A stretch of 64,000 nucleotides of DNA from Alteriqipengyuania abyssalis (GTDB taxonomy: Bacteria > Pseudomonadota > Alphaproteobacteria > Sphingomonadales > Sphingomonadaceae), in contig NZ_JAHWXP010000001.1 of the NCBI RefSeq assembly GCF_019857185.1, positions 558,001 through 622,000 of the forward strand. Direction: 5' to 3'. Position numbers and translations under genes: made by a program. How positions within the stretch are numbered: position 1 is the first letter of the stretch; the number at the start of each line of letters is the position of its first letter. Positions 45,408 through 54,980 of the stretch are shown piece after piece. The notes below the pieces were generated by a model. That model saw only the letters and a program-made list of their open reading frames with translations. It did not search any database and was not told the DNA's origin.

Positions 45408-45923
45408 CTAGTTCGCCGGGCACACGCGGAACGGCACCTCGTCGCGCTCGGCGCTGCCCACCTCGAGGAACAGCGCCATTACGCGGGCGAGGTTTTCGGG
45501 CGGCAGCGGGGCGAGTTCTGCCAGCAGGCGGTCGGCAATCCGGCATCGTTCCCCATCGAAGCCGCGCGCGATGATGGTCGCGGCGGCGGGCGCCAGCGCC
45601 GCCTTGGCGACGCCTTCGAACGGACCATCGACCGGCAGGCGCGAACCTGCCAGCCGCTGCGCGACCTTGCGCGCGCGCGGCCACGCCCGCTCCGCCTGCG
45701 GACCGAGCCTGGTCTTGAGCGCGCCCGAGCGTGTACCGAGGAAGGGCTGGGCGGGCAGGGCGCCCGCGCACCGCTGTTCGAGCGCGCCGACAAGCTCGGG
45801 CATGACATAGGCGACCAGCGCCTCGTTCTCCGAAGGCGAGATGCACGGCCTCGCAGGGGTTTGTGCCGCGGCAGTGGTGCTCGCGGCGAGCAGGCAGGTG
45901 AGGGGGGCAAGCTGGCGGATCAT
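45408..45923 (-). CDS. Exported protein, unknown function
   Basis: A 171-residue protein with signal peptide MIRQLAPLTCLLAASTTAAA. The mature part is Ala/Leu/Pro-rich, helical and carries several cysteines (PCISP, QRCAGA, ERCRIAD, RVCPAN) that could form disulfides; no domain is recognised. The start is uncertain because no good ribosome binding site precedes either ATG 45923 or ATG 45941. It is convergent with the DUF481 gene and divergent from tgt. Confidence 0.68.
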   Translation of the reverse strand: MIRQLAPLTCLLAASTTAAAQTPARPCISPSENEALVAYVMPELVGALEQRCAGALPAQPFLGTRSGALKTRLGPQAERAWPRARKVAQRLAGSRLPVDGPFEGVAKAALAPAAATIIARGFDGERCRIADRLLAELAPLPPENLARVMALFLEVGSAERDEVPFRVCPAN

Positions 45924-46048
45924 AGGGGGCGAGGGTTCCATGCTGGTCGGTCGGCCTGCGTTGCAGTGCAAGCACTGAGCGAAAGGTGAATGCGAGCATA
46001 AAGGCAATGCGCTGGCGGATCGACAGCGTCGCCGCGCTGCATTAGCGG

Positions 46049-47188
46049 ATGATCGCGATGAGCACCCGTTTCCAGTTCGATATTTCCGCCCGCAGCGGTG
46101 CGGCCCGCACCGGCACGATCCAGATGATGCGCGGAGAGATCCGCACGCCCGCCTTCATGCCCGTGGGCACGGCCGCCACGGTCAAGGGGATGAAGCCCGA
46201 AAGCGTGCGCGCAGCGGGCGCGGACATCATCCTCGGCAACACCTACCACCTGATGCTGCGCCCCGGGGCGGAGCGGGTCGCGAGGCTCGGCGGGCTGCAC
46301 AAATTCATGAACTGGGACCGCCCGATCCTGACCGATAGCGGCGGCTATCAGGTGATGAGCCTGTCCGACCTCAACAAGCTGACCGAGGAAGGCGTCGAGT
46401 TCCGCAGCCATCTCGACGGCTCGAAACACATGCTCACGCCCGAACGCAGCATGGAGATCCAGCGCCTGCTGGGCAGCGACATCGTGATGGCGTTCGACGA
46501 ATGCCCGCGCGCCGACCGCCCGCTGGCCGAGATCGAAGCGAGCATGGAGATGTCGATGCGCTGGGCGAAGCGCAGCCGCGATGCCTTCGATGCAGGCGGT
46601 GAGCACGCCGCCCGCGCGGCGCTGTTCGGCATCCAGCAGGGTGCGCTGGACGAGACCCTGCGCCGCCGCTCTGCCGAGGCGCTGAGCGAAATCGGGTTCG
46701 ATGGCTACGCGATCGGCGGGCTTGCCGTGGGCGAAGGGCAAGAGGCGATGTTCGCCACGCTCGACTTCGCGCCCGGCCAGTTGCCCGACAACGCCCCGCG
46801 CTACCTGATGGGGGTCGGCAAGCCGGACGATCTGGTCGGCGCGGTGGAGCGCGGGGTCGATATGTTCGACTGCGTGCTGCCGACCCGCTCCGGTCGCAAC
46901 GGGCAGGCCTTCACCTGGGATGGCCCGATGAACCTTCGCAATGCGCGCTTCGCGGAGGATACCGATCCGCTCGACAGCAGATGCGCCTGCCCGACCTGTG
47001 CCACATACAGCCGCGCCTATCTGCATCACCTGATCAAGTCGGGCGAGATGCTGGGCGCCATGCTGCTGACCGAGCATAATATCGGCTTCTACCAGCAGCT
47101 GATGCAGGCGATGCGCGATGCCATCGCGCAGGATCGCTTCGCCGCCTTTGCGCGCGGCTTTCGCGATACCTATCTGCGGACAGGATGA
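46049..47188 (+). CDS. tgt: tRNA-guanine transglycosylase
   Basis: Swaps guanine 34 for preQ1 in tRNAs for Asp, Asn, His and Tyr. The 379-residue protein has the TIM-barrel motifs [25 protein letters not shown] (nucleophile region), [17 protein letters not shown], and the zinc cysteines CACPTC with a following His. Start ATG 46049 or ATG 46058 are both possible. The M50-like gene overlaps its end by four bases (ATGA). Confidence 0.97.
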   Translation: MIAMSTRFQFDISARSGAARTGTIQMMRGEIRTPAFMPVGTAATVKGMKPESVRAAGADIILGNTYHLMLRPGAERVARLGGLHKFMNWDRPILTDSGGYQVMSLSDLNKLTEEGVEFRSHLDGSKHMLTPERSMEIQRLLGSDIVMAFDECPRADRPLAEIEASMEMSMRWAKRSRDAFDAGGEHAARAALFGIQQGALDETLRRRSAEALSEIGFDGYAIGGLAVGEGQEAMFATLDFAPGQLPDNAPRYLMGVGKPDDLVGAVERGVDMFDCVLPTRSGRNGQAFTWDGPMNLRNARFAEDTDPLDSRCACPTCATYSRAYLHHLIKSGEMLGAMLLTEHNIGFYQQLMQAMRDAIAQDRFAAFARGFRDTYLRTG

Positions 47189-47898
47189 GTTACCTCGCAG
47201 AACAGGACCGGCAGCAGCGGATCACGCTGCTCGTTATTCTCGGTCTGGGATCGCTGATGATCTGGCATGCGCCCTTCGGCGCGCTGCTGCTGTATCCCTT
47301 CACCATCCTGTCCACCTGGTTCCACGAGATGGGCCATGGCCTGTCCGCGATCCTGATGGGTGAGCGATTCGATTCGCTGGTGATCTATCCGGACGGATCG
47401 GGCGTCGCGATGTCGCTGGTCTCGCCCGATCGCACCGCGCTGCAGGATGCGATCATCGCGGCGGGTGGACCGATCGGACCGGCGCTGGCGGGCGCGGCGC
47501 TGATCGCTTCGTCTCGCACGATGAAGGGCACGCGCATCGCGCTTGCGGTGCTGGGAGCGGCGCTGTTGCTGACGACCGCGATCTGGGTCCGCAGCGTGAC
47601 GGGCTGGCTGGTCCTGCCGATCGCCGGGGTTGCGATCCTCGCCATCGCCCGCAACGCCAATGCGGACCAGCAGCGCTTCGCAATCCAGCTGCTGGGTGTG
47701 CAGGCAGTCATCAGCGTGTGGGCGCAGTCGGGCTATCTGTTCACCCAGGGCGGAATGCTGGGCGGTATGCCGCAGATATCGGACACGGGGGCGATCTCCG
47801 CCGCGCTCGGCCTGTCTTACTGGTTCTGGGCGATCGTGCTCAGCGCGATCAACATCGCTATCCTGTGGTGGAGCTTACGCTACGCATTTCGCCGCTGA
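47185..47898 (+). CDS. M50 family metallopeptidase-like membrane protein
   Basis: A 237-residue integral membrane protein with six to seven hydrophobic segments. The motif [14 protein letters not shown] contains HExxH, the zinc-binding signature of M50 intramembrane proteases, near residue 48. A second Asp-containing metal motif is not obvious, so activity is uncertain. It follows tgt with a four-base overlap, and its last 41 bases overlap the end of the convergent GGDEF-EAL gene. Confidence 0.82.
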   Translation: MSYLAEQDRQQRITLLVILGLGSLMIWHAPFGALLLYPFTILSTWFHEMGHGLSAILMGERFDSLVIYPDGSGVAMSLVSPDRTALQDAIIAAGGPIGPALAGAALIASSRTMKGTRIALAVLGAALLLTTAIWVRSVTGWLVLPIAGVAILAIARNANADQQRFAIQLLGVQAVISVWAQSGYLFTQGGMLGGMPQISDTGAISAALGLSYWFWAIVLSAINIAILWWSLRYAFRR

Positions 47899-50473
47899 AC
47901 CCGCGGGCTCTTCGCGGCGGCGCGAGGGGCAGGGGGACGGCGTGCGCATTCTTGGCGACGAACTGCGCGATCTCTTCCAGCGGCATCGGCCTGCTGAAGA
48001 AATAGCCCTGCAGATGGGTACAGCCCAGCTCGCTCAGCACGGCGTTCTGTTCTTGGCACTCGACGCCCTCGGCGACGATCCCCATCGATAGCTGCCGCCC
48101 GAGGCCGATCACCGCTTCGACGATCGCCCGTGCGGTCTTCGAGGTTTCGATGTCGGCGATGAACGACTTGTCGATCTTGACCTTGTCGAACGGGAACATC
48201 TGGAAATAGCTGAGCGAGGAATGGCCGACGCCGAAGTCGTCCATCAGGATCTGGATGCCGAGGCTGCGCAACTCCTCCAGCTGGGCGAAGGTTTCCTGCG
48301 TGTTCTCGATCACCAGCCGTTCGGTGACTTCAAGCTGGAGCCGATTGGGCGCCAGACCCGTGCGCTTCAGGGCCTCTCGCACGGTGGAGACCAATTCGCC
48401 CGATTTGAACTGCTGGGGTGAAAGATTGACGGCCACCCGCATTGTTTCGGGCATTGCGAGCATATCGCTACATGCCCGGAAGATGAGTTTGCGGCCCAAT
48501 TCGTCGATGAGACCGCTGTCTTCCGCCAGCGCGATGAACACTTCGGGACTGATCGGGCCGCGGGTTTCGTGTTCCCACCGGGCCAGTGCTTCCACGCTGC
48601 TGACCATTCCGGTCCGCGCGGACATCACCGGCTGATAGTGCAGCACGATATCGCCCCGATTGATCGCCGTGCGCAGATCGCTTTCCAGCATCCGGCGTTC
48701 GCGGACCTGTGCGTCGAGCGTCGCGTCGAACAGGCACACGCGTCCGCCGCCTTCCTTCTTGGCACGGTGCAGAGCCAGTTCGACCCTGTCGCGCAAGGCT
48801 TGTGGGAAGCCGGCATCGTCGGGGAAGAATGCCGCGCCGACCGATGCGCCGATATGGCAGAAGGTCCCGCTGGCCACGATAGGGGCGGCCGCGATGCTGA
48901 CGATCTTCTGGGCCAGCTGCACGGTCCGCATCTCCAGCCGGTCGCCCTTCAGGAGGACGACGAACTCGTCCCCACCAACCCGCGCGATCGTCCCCTGCGC
49001 GCCGCAAAGGATCTGCAGCCGCGTGCCGATCTCCTGCAGCACCGCATCGCCTGCCGACTGACCGAACTGTTCGTTCACTGCCTTGAAACGGTCGAGGTTG
49101 ACGCACAGCATCGCGAAGGGCGTGCCTTCGCCGACATAATCCGCAAGCAGCTCCGAGAGGCTTGTGCGATTGAGCAGCCCGGTCAGATCGTCGTACCGCG
49201 CGAGGCGCTTCTTTTCGGCTTCGGTGCGGCGAAAATCCGTCATGTCTTCGCCAACGCCGAGAACGTATTGCCCGGGACGATCGGGGCCGTCCATCACGAT
49301 GCGCGTCGTCCGGATGTCGAACGATCGGCCATCCTTGCCGATAAAGGTACTCTCGTAGCGGAACGGCCGGTTGATCTGCGCCGCCTTCAGGTCGCGCTGC
49401 TCGAATTGTTCGCCGGTGGAGCCGAACAGTTCACGATCGGATCGACCGATGATTTCACTTTCCGGCAAGCCCATAAGGTCGCAGGCCTTTTCATTGACCA
49501 GGACGTATTTCCTGGTCGAAAGATCCTTCACGAAGAGTAACGAGGGCAGATTCGCGACGATCGCATCGAGCTGGTTGCGTGCGTGGTTGCGGTCGGTCTC
49601 CAAGGCCTTCCTGTCGCGGATGTCCCTGAAAATGGCTGCGAATCCGCCGACACCGCCGAGATCTCCCCAGCGGGCGAGCGACACGTCGGTAAGCAATTCC
49701 CCACCATCCGCCGTCTGGACGGGCAATTCCGCAAATTTTCTCAGTTCGCCCGTCGGGCCCAGGGCTTTGACCTGTTCAAGTCTGCTCTGATGTCCGTCAC
49801 GATAGCGCTCGGGCATCAGGACTTCGATGCTTTTGCCCAGCATCTCGGACGCCGGGCGGCCGAAGAGATCCTCCGCCCCGCCGTTCAGGAGGACGATCTT
49901 GCCCTCCCGATCTGCGGCCACGACCGCATCGCTCGTCGCATTGATGACCTTGGTCGCGATGTCCCCCCGCAGCCGATTCCGACGTGCGATCAGCATGCAT
50001 GAAACGAGGCGTGCGAGCCCCTTCAGCAGGTCGGCACTCTTTTGGTCGAACTCGGCGCGCGGTGTGGAATCGATGATGCACAGGCTGCCGACGCACGACG
50101 CGTCCTCCAGGATCAGCGGGGCCCCTGCATAAAAGCGGATACCGCCATCGGCAGTGACCAGCGGGTTGTTGCAAAAGCGCGGATCGCGTGTCGCATCCTG
50201 AACCACCAGCAGGTCGCGCTGCTCGACCGTGTAATGGCAGAACGCGATGTCGCGCGGCGTCTCGACAAACGGAAGATTGACCCGCGATTTGAACCATTGC
50301 CGGTCGTGATCGATCAGGCTGATCGCGGCACTCTCCACGCCCAGCGAAGACGCGGCCAGCGCGGTCAGATCGTCGAATTCCGTCTCGACCGGGGTGTCGA
50401 GCACCGCAAGCTCAGCCAACGCGTGGAGGCGTTGGCCCTCGTCGCGCGGCTGATCGGGATCGGGCGGAACCAT
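47858..50473 (-). CDS. GAF-PAS-PAS-GGDEF-EAL cyclic-di-GMP protein
   Basis: A soluble 871-residue signalling protein. In order: a GAF domain (about 20-170), PAS (about 175-290), second PAS with PAC (about 300-415), GGDEF (about 420-585) and EAL (about 595-850). The GGDEF motif is intact (RVGGDEFVVLL), and the EAL residues are present: EAL, NLSPQQF, EVTER, DDFGVGHSSL, KIDKSF, AEGVE, LQGYFF. Both diguanylate cyclase and phosphodiesterase chemistry are therefore possible. The start at 50473 is chosen over an ATG at 50533, which adds non-GAF residues. The Pro/Arg-rich end overlaps the M50-like gene by 41 bp. Confidence 0.92.
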   Translation of the reverse strand: MVPPDPDQPRDEGQRLHALAELAVLDTPVETEFDDLTALAASSLGVESAAISLIDHDRQWFKSRVNLPFVETPRDIAFCHYTVEQRDLLVVQDATRDPRFCNNPLVTADGGIRFYAGAPLILEDASCVGSLCIIDSTPRAEFDQKSADLLKGLARLVSCMLIARRNRLRGDIATKVINATSDAVVAADREGKIVLLNGGAEDLFGRPASEMLGKSIEVLMPERYRDGHQSRLEQVKALGPTGELRKFAELPVQTADGGELLTDVSLARWGDLGGVGGFAAIFRDIRDRKALETDRNHARNQLDAIVANLPSLLFVKDLSTRKYVLVNEKACDLMGLPESEIIGRSDRELFGSTGEQFEQRDLKAAQINRPFRYESTFIGKDGRSFDIRTTRIVMDGPDRPGQYVLGVGEDMTDFRRTEAEKKRLARYDDLTGLLNRTSLSELLADYVGEGTPFAMLCVNLDRFKAVNEQFGQSAGDAVLQEIGTRLQILCGAQGTIARVGGDEFVVLLKGDRLEMRTVQLAQKIVSIAAAPIVASGTFCHIGASVGAAFFPDDAGFPQALRDRVELALHRAKKEGGGRVCLFDATLDAQVRERRMLESDLRTAINRGDIVLHYQPVMSARTGMVSSVEALARWEHETRGPISPEVFIALAEDSGLIDELGRKLIFRACSDMLAMPETMRVAVNLSPQQFKSGELVSTVREALKRTGLAPNRLQLEVTERLVIENTQETFAQLEELRSLGIQILMDDFGVGHSSLSYFQMFPFDKVKIDKSFIADIETSKTARAIVEAVIGLGRQLSMGIVAEGVECQEQNAVLSELGCTHLQGYFFSRPMPLEEIAQFVAKNAHAVPLPLAPPRRARGFSGEMRSVSSTTG

Positions 50474-50560
50474 ACGCCCGCGATAATCGCAAACCCTTAT
50501 GAAATCGTTCGCGCCCGAAACGCCGCGATCCATCGCCCGTTATCGGCAGAGCCAACGCAC

Positions 50561-50588
50561 AAAAAAGGCGGCCCCGAAAGGCCGCCTC
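50561..50588 (-). terminator. Rho-independent terminator of rpsD
   Basis: On the minus strand AGGCGGCC, a TTTCGG loop, GGCCGCCT and six T. It stands 23 bp after the rpsD stop and before the GGDEF-EAL gene. Confidence 0.88.
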
Positions 50589-50611
50589 TTGTTGTCCGAT
50601 TGGCGAACCGA

Positions 50612-51226
50612 TCAGCGCGAATAGAATTCGACGATCAGGTTCGGTTCCATCGTGACGGGGTAGGGCACCTCGTCCAGCTTCGGCACGCGGGTGAAGGTCA
50701 CCTTGTCGGTGCCTTCCGGCGAGACGTAGTCGGGGATGTCACGCTCGGGCAGGCTCTGCGCTTCGATGACCAGCGCCATGTCCTTTGCCTTGGCACCCAG
50801 GCCGATCACGTCACCGACGACGACGCGGCGGCTCGGGATGTTGCACTTGCCGCCATTGACGGTGATGTGGCCGTGGTTGACCAGCTGGCGCGCGGCGAAG
50901 ATCGTCGGCGCGAACTTGGCGCGGTACACGACCATGTCGAGACGCTGTTCGAGCAGGCCGATCAGGTTCTGACCGGTATCGCCCTTCAGACGGGCCGCTT
51001 CCTGGTAGGTGCGCTTGAACTGCTTTTCGGTGACGTCGCCGTAATAGCCCTTCAGCTTCTGCTTCGCGCGCAGCTGCAGGCCGAAGTCGGACATCTTGCC
51101 CTTGCGACGCTGGCCGTGCTGGCCGGGGCCGTAGGAACGCTTGTTGACCGGCGAATTCGGGCGACCCCAGATGTTCTCGCCCATCCGGCGATCGAGCTTG
51201 TACTTAGCGCTCTTGCGCTTCGACAT
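50612..51226 (-). CDS. rpsD: 30S ribosomal protein S4
   Basis: S4 organises the 5' domain of 16S rRNA. The 204-residue protein shows the family start [20 protein letters not shown], and the S4 RNA-binding domain (about 95-160; [30 protein letters not shown]). It is monocistronic: a promoter lies about 155 bp upstream and a terminator 23 bp downstream. The start at 51226 has AAGGA about 8 bases upstream. An upstream frame to 51304 is not S4-like. Confidence 0.98.
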   Translation of the reverse strand: MSKRKSAKYKLDRRMGENIWGRPNSPVNKRSYGPGQHGQRRKGKMSDFGLQLRAKQKLKGYYGDVTEKQFKRTYQEAARLKGDTGQNLIGLLEQRLDMVVYRAKFAPTIFAARQLVNHGHITVNGGKCNIPSRRVVVGDVIGLGAKAKDMALVIEAQSLPERDIPDYVSPEGTDKVTFTRVPKLDEVPYPVTMEPNLIVEFYSR

Positions 51227-51380
51227 AATCCATTCCTTCAATTTGCTGGACTGCGCCATTCGCAGCCGTTCAACCCGGCATCGCACCGACGGGAGGAAAT
51301 CCACGTCGCGGCCACCGCTTCACCGGGGTGCGGGGCCAATCTCGTGAGGCTTTTAAGGAAAGCTCGCGAAGCGAAGCGCG

Positions 51381-51408
51381 CACATAGCAATATTCGTGCG
51401 CGGGTCAA
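51381..51408 (-). promoter_or_regulatory. Candidate promoter of rpsD
   Basis: On the minus strand TTGACC, 16 bases, TATGTG, within CTTGACC...GCTATGTGCGC, the pattern common before alphaproteobacterial ribosomal genes. It would give an untranslated leader of about 145 bases. Confidence 0.55.
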
Positions 51409-51449
51409 GGTCTCGACAGGATGGCCGGGTCAGGGCAGAGGCAATCGCG

Positions 51450-51764
51450 ATGAGCGAAACCGTAAAGCCCCCCGAAGATTGCGAAACCATGGCCGAAGTG
51501 CGCCTCGGCGTAGATACGCTCGACCGCGAGCTGATGCGGCTGATCGCGGTGAGATTTGGCTACATGAGAGCGGCCGCACGGATCAAGCCGGAGCGTGGCC
51601 ATGTGCGCGACGAGGCGCGCAAGGCTCAGGTGATCGACAACGTGCGCGAAGATGCGCGTAGAGAAGGCATCCCCGAGGCCGCACTGGGCGACATCTGGGA
51701 TGCCCTGGTCGAAGCGTCGATCGCTTACGAAATGGTCGAATGGGAGCGGTTGCGGAGCAGCTAG
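51450..51764 (+). CDS. Chorismate mutase (AroQ type)
   Basis: A 104-residue helical protein of the AroQ chorismate mutase family, which turns chorismate into prephenate for phenylalanine and tyrosine. Visible landmarks are LGVDTLDRELMRLIAVRFGY, AAARIKP and RDEARKAQVI. It also resembles isochorismate-pyruvate lyase (PchB), so mutase is a family-level call. The start at 51450 gives the expected N-terminus. It is divergent from rpsD and convergent with the small exported protein. Confidence 0.87.
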   Translation: MSETVKPPEDCETMAEVRLGVDTLDRELMRLIAVRFGYMRAAARIKPERGHVRDEARKAQVIDNVREDARREGIPEAALGDIWDALVEASIAYEMVEWERLRSS

Positions 51765-51777
51765 CTGCGCGTTCGCG

Positions 51778-52068
51778 TCAGTTGCCGCCGGGGCCGCCGG
51801 TCATCGCACCGCCGGATTTGATTTGGATCTCGGCACCGACTTCGCCGGATTCGAGTGCAGCCCACTGCGCCTCGGTCATGCAGACGCGTCGGCCCATGCG
51901 CGAACCGGTCTTCGCGACCTTGCGGCAAACCTTCTTTTCCTTGGCCGGCTTGGCCTGCGCTTCCGACTGGGTCGTGCTGCTATCGCTCTGATCGCGTTCG
52001 GATTGTGCCATCAGCGACACAGGAGCGATCAAGACCGCCAGAGCGACGGACCGTGCAATCAAGGACAT
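51778..52068 (-). CDS. Small exported protein with Cys pair
   Basis: A 96-residue protein: signal peptide to about residue 21 (LIARSVALAVLIAPVSLMA), a polar Ser/Gln/Lys-rich spacer, and the core KVCRKVAKTGSRMGRRVCMT, two cysteines in a short loop, then AQW. The same core occurs in the adjacent frameshifted copy. This is a family of small periplasmic sphingomonad proteins of unknown function. Composition is a little poorer in GC than neighbours. Confidence 0.75.
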   Translation of the reverse strand: MSLIARSVALAVLIAPVSLMAQSERDQSDSSTTQSEAQAKPAKEKKVCRKVAKTGSRMGRRVCMTEAQWAALESGEVGAEIQIKSGGAMTGGPGGN

Positions 52069-52256
52069 AAAATAGAACTCTCTGATAACGGAGGTTTTCG
52101 GTTGTTAGCCGCTGCATGTGCTATGTCACAGGCAAGCGTTTGTCTAACGAAAAGCCGAACCTCCGCTCGCCGAGAGGTGCCGTCCGGCAACGGACGATTG
52201 CAACAGTTCGAGGCTGTGGCGTCCGCCCGCGAAAAAGCCAGATTGGCGATGCCTTT

Positions 52257-52582
52257 CTAGTCGGGGCGTTTGCTGCCCATTCCCATCACGCTCGAGGTCC
52301 TTCCGGACAACGGGCTCCATGCGCCCATATCCGTATTATCGCCCTTGGTCATGGTTTCGGCGTCCACGTTCCGCGTCGCCGCAGCGTCCCATTGCGATTG
52401 CAGCATGCAGACACGTTGGGGCATGCGCGTGCCCGTCACCTTGATCCTGCGGCAGACCTTCTTGTCTTTCTTGGCTTCGACTTCGGAGCCATTGGACGCA
52501 TCGTCGGGCGCGTCCTGAGCGGATAGGGCTATACGGGTGCGACAAGCATTGCGAGTGCCACTGCTTTAGCGATGGGAGTCAT
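52257..52582 (-). pseudogene. Frameshifted paralogue of the small Cys-pair exported protein
   Basis: From ATG 52582 (with AGGAG upstream) the reading frame gives a signal peptide, MTPIAKAVALAMLVAPV, then hits a TAG at 52531-52529. One base off, the frame continues as IALSAQDAPDD..., then KKVCRRIKVTGTRMPQRVCM and a short tail to 52257. The protein would match the intact copy at 51778-52068 if one base were restored near 52533. No start codon precedes the downstream frame before 52439. Either a disabled duplicate or a sequencing error. Confidence 0.65.
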
Positions 52583-52691
52583 GATATTCTCCTGATCTAG
52601 CCTTTTGCGTAAGATCAGGAAGTTCCTACCAGTATTTTTCGCAATTGTCTAAATCGCGTTTGGCAATGATACCTTCGGGCCTTAAAGGTAC

Positions 52692-53435
52692 TTAGCTTCT
52701 CTTCGCAGACCCGGGGGCACCGCGCCCAGGCTCCCTTTCCAGCGAAGACAGTACACCGCGCAGGGTACGCACCTCGAGGTAATTCCAGCCTGGCTTGGTC
52801 AGCACGCCGCGCAGCGTGCGCCGGGTCGCATCTGCCCGCGACTCGGGCAGGAAATAGCCCTTGGGCTCAAGCATGCGCTCGAGATGCGCGATCAGCCCTT
52901 CGAGTTCGTCCTGCGGGGCAGGTGGCAGCAGATCTTCCTTGGGCGGCTGCGCCAGTCCTTTCCGCTTGGACCACTCATAGGCGCAAAGGATCACCGCCTG
53001 CGCGAGGTTGAGCGATCCGAATTCCGGGTCGATCGGCACGGTCAGGATCGTGCGGGCGAGCGCGACGTCCTCGGTCTCCAGCCCCGAGCGTTCGGGCCCG
53101 AACAGGAACGCGCTGCGGCCCGGTTCGGCGTGGATCGCGTCGGCGGCCTGCTCGGGCGTGACCACGGGCTTGGTCACGCCGCGCTTGCGGACTGTGGTGG
53201 CGAAGACATGCGCGCAGTCGGCCACCGCATCGGCGGTGCTTTCAAACACCTGCGCTTTGTCGAGGATGAAGTCCGCACCCGCCGCAGCAGGCCCCGCCGA
53301 AGGGTTGGGCCAGCCATCGCGCGGGGTGACGAGCCGCATCTCGCCAAGGCCGAAATTGGCCATCGCGCGCGCCGCCTTGCCTATATTCTCGCCCAGTTGC
53401 GGGCGGACGAGAACGATGACGGGTTTCTCGCTCAG
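52692..53435 (-). CDS. trmJ: tRNA (cytidine/uridine-2'-O)-methyltransferase TrmJ-type
   Basis: A SPOUT-family methyltransferase that 2'-O-methylates position 32 of tRNAs. From ATG 53363 the protein lacks the usual first strand, whereas the frame upstream reads SEKPVIVLVRPQLGENIGKA, the normal N-terminus. The only start codon there is CTG at 53435, overlapping the preceding gene's stop as CTGA; with it the protein has 247 residues, the family's usual length. The knot motifs FGPERSGLETEDV and SLNLAQAVILCAYEW are intact. A rare CTG start is therefore inferred. Confidence 0.85.
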   Translation of the reverse strand: MSEKPVIVLVRPQLGENIGKAARAMANFGLGEMRLVTPRDGWPNPSAGPAAAGADFILDKAQVFESTADAVADCAHVFATTVRKRGVTKPVVTPEQAADAIHAEPGRSAFLFGPERSGLETEDVALARTILTVPIDPEFGSLNLAQAVILCAYEWSKRKGLAQPPKEDLLPPAPQDELEGLIAHLERMLEPKGYFLPESRADATRRTLRGVLTKPGWNYLEVRTLRGVLSSLEREPGRGAPGSAKRS

Positions 53436-53653
53436 CGCTTGATCCGGCGATAGAGCATGTAGCCGGCCCCTGCCACGAGGCCGACCGGCCAGGTGATGAC
53501 GGGCAGAAGCGCCGCGCCGACCACGCCGACCGCCGCGCCGGTCAGGACGGGCTTGGTGGAGGGATGATCCATCCCCTGTTTCATCATGCCGCTGAGTTCA
53601 GCCTTGGCGTCCTCGACCCAGTCCTGGCCGTTGCCGGGCTCTTTTTCGTCCAT
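53432..53653 (-). CDS. Small membrane-anchored hypothetical protein
   Basis: A 73-residue protein with an acidic, helical N-terminal half (DWVEDAKAELSGMMKQG) and one or two C-terminal membrane segments (VLTGAAVGVVGAALLP and GLVAGAGYML) ending YRRIKR. No function is known. It lies 3 bp from the end of glyA and overlaps trmJ by four bases, so the three are probably co-transcribed from rpiB-glyA. Confidence 0.72.
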   Translation of the reverse strand: MDEKEPGNGQDWVEDAKAELSGMMKQGMDHPSTKPVLTGAAVGVVGAALLPVITWPVGLVAGAGYMLYRRIKR

Positions 53654-53656
53654 TGC

Positions 53657-54976
53657 TTATCTCCCGGGATAGACGGGGAAGGCGGCGCACAATTCGCCGA
53701 CTTCGGCGCGCACGGCCTGTTCGATCTGGGCATCGCCCTCCGGCCCGTTCTTCGCGAGGCCTTCGACCACCCGCGCGATCAGTTCGCCGATCTTGGTGAA
53801 CTCGTCGGTGCCGAAGCCGCGGGTCGTGCCCGCCGGGCTTCCAAGCCGCAGACCGCTGGTGATGAAGGGGCTGCGCTTGTCGAACGGAATGCCGTTCTTG
53901 TTGCAGGTGAGAAAAGCCCGATCGAGCCCCTTCTCGGCGTCCTTGCCGGTTACGTCCTTGGCAGTCAGGTCGACCAGCATCGAGTGATTGTCCGTCCCGC
54001 CGGAGACGATCCGCAACCCGTGCGCTTCGAGGCTGGCGGCGAGCGCGCGTGCGTTGTCGACCACGCGGCTTGCGTATTCCTTGAACTCGGGCCGCAGCGC
54101 TTCGCGGAAGGCGACCGCCTTGGCGGCGACGATGTGCATCAGCGGGCCACCCTGCATCCCGGGGAAGACCGCCATGTTGAGCGGCTTCGAATACTTCTCG
54201 TCATTCCACAGGATCACGCCCGAGCGCGGACCGCGCAGGCTTTTGTGCGTCGTGGTGGTGACGATGTCGCAATGCGGGAAGGGGGAGGGGTGGGCGCCGC
54301 CTGCGACGAGACCCGAGATGTGGCTCATGTCGCACAGCAGGATCGCGCCCACTTCATCGGCGATCTTTCGGAAGGCCTCGAAATCCCACACGCGCGAATA
54401 GGCGGTGCCGCCGCAGATGATCAGCTTGGGCATGTGCTCGCGCGCGGTCGCCGCAACCGCGTCCATGTCGATCAGCTCGTCGGCCTCGCGCACGCCGTAG
54501 GGCACCGGGTTGAACCACTTGCCGCTCATGTTCACCGGCGATCCGTGGGTCAGGTGCCCGCCCGAATTGAGGTCGAGCCCCATGAAGGTGTCGCCCGGTT
54601 GCAGCATCGCGAGGAACACCGCTTGGTTCATCTGGCTGCCGGAGTTGGGCTGCACGTTGGCGAATTCGCAGCCGAACAGCTGCTTCGCGCGGTCGATCGC
54701 CAGCGTTTCGACGACGTCGGCATATTCGCATCCGCCATAATAGCGCTTGCCAGGATAGCCCTCGGCATACTTGTTGGTGAACACGCTGCCCGCCGCCTCC
54801 AGCACCGCAGTGCTGGCGATGTTCTCGCTCGCGATCAGTTCGATCTTGTCGCGCTGACGGTTCAGCTCGCTGCGAATCGCCGCGTGGATCTCGGGATCCG
54901 CATCGGCGAGCGTGTCGTGCCAGAAGCGATCTTCGGGGGTGCGCGAATCGCTGGTGGGGGCGGTCTGTGTGGCCAT
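53657..54976 (-). CDS. glyA: Serine hydroxymethyltransferase
   Basis: A PLP enzyme converting serine and tetrahydrofolate to glycine and methylene-THF. The 439-residue protein has [15 protein letters not shown], the PLP lysine in [14 protein letters not shown], and [15 protein letters not shown]. The start at 54976 (MATQTAP) lies four bases after the rpiB stop; a longer frame from 55024 would overlap rpiB. A short polar N-terminal stretch precedes the conserved FWHDTL. Confidence 0.97.
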   Translation of the reverse strand: MATQTAPTSDSRTPEDRFWHDTLADADPEIHAAIRSELNRQRDKIELIASENIASTAVLEAAGSVFTNKYAEGYPGKRYYGGCEYADVVETLAIDRAKQLFGCEFANVQPNSGSQMNQAVFLAMLQPGDTFMGLDLNSGGHLTHGSPVNMSGKWFNPVPYGVREADELIDMDAVAATAREHMPKLIICGGTAYSRVWDFEAFRKIADEVGAILLCDMSHISGLVAGGAHPSPFPHCDIVTTTTHKSLRGPRSGVILWNDEKYSKPLNMAVFPGMQGGPLMHIVAAKAVAFREALRPEFKEYASRVVDNARALAASLEAHGLRIVSGGTDNHSMLVDLTAKDVTGKDAEKGLDRAFLTCNKNGIPFDKRSPFITSGLRLGSPAGTTRGFGTDEFTKIGELIARVVEGLAKNGPEGDAQIEQAVRAEVGELCAAFPVYPGR

Positions 54977-54980
54977 GGTG

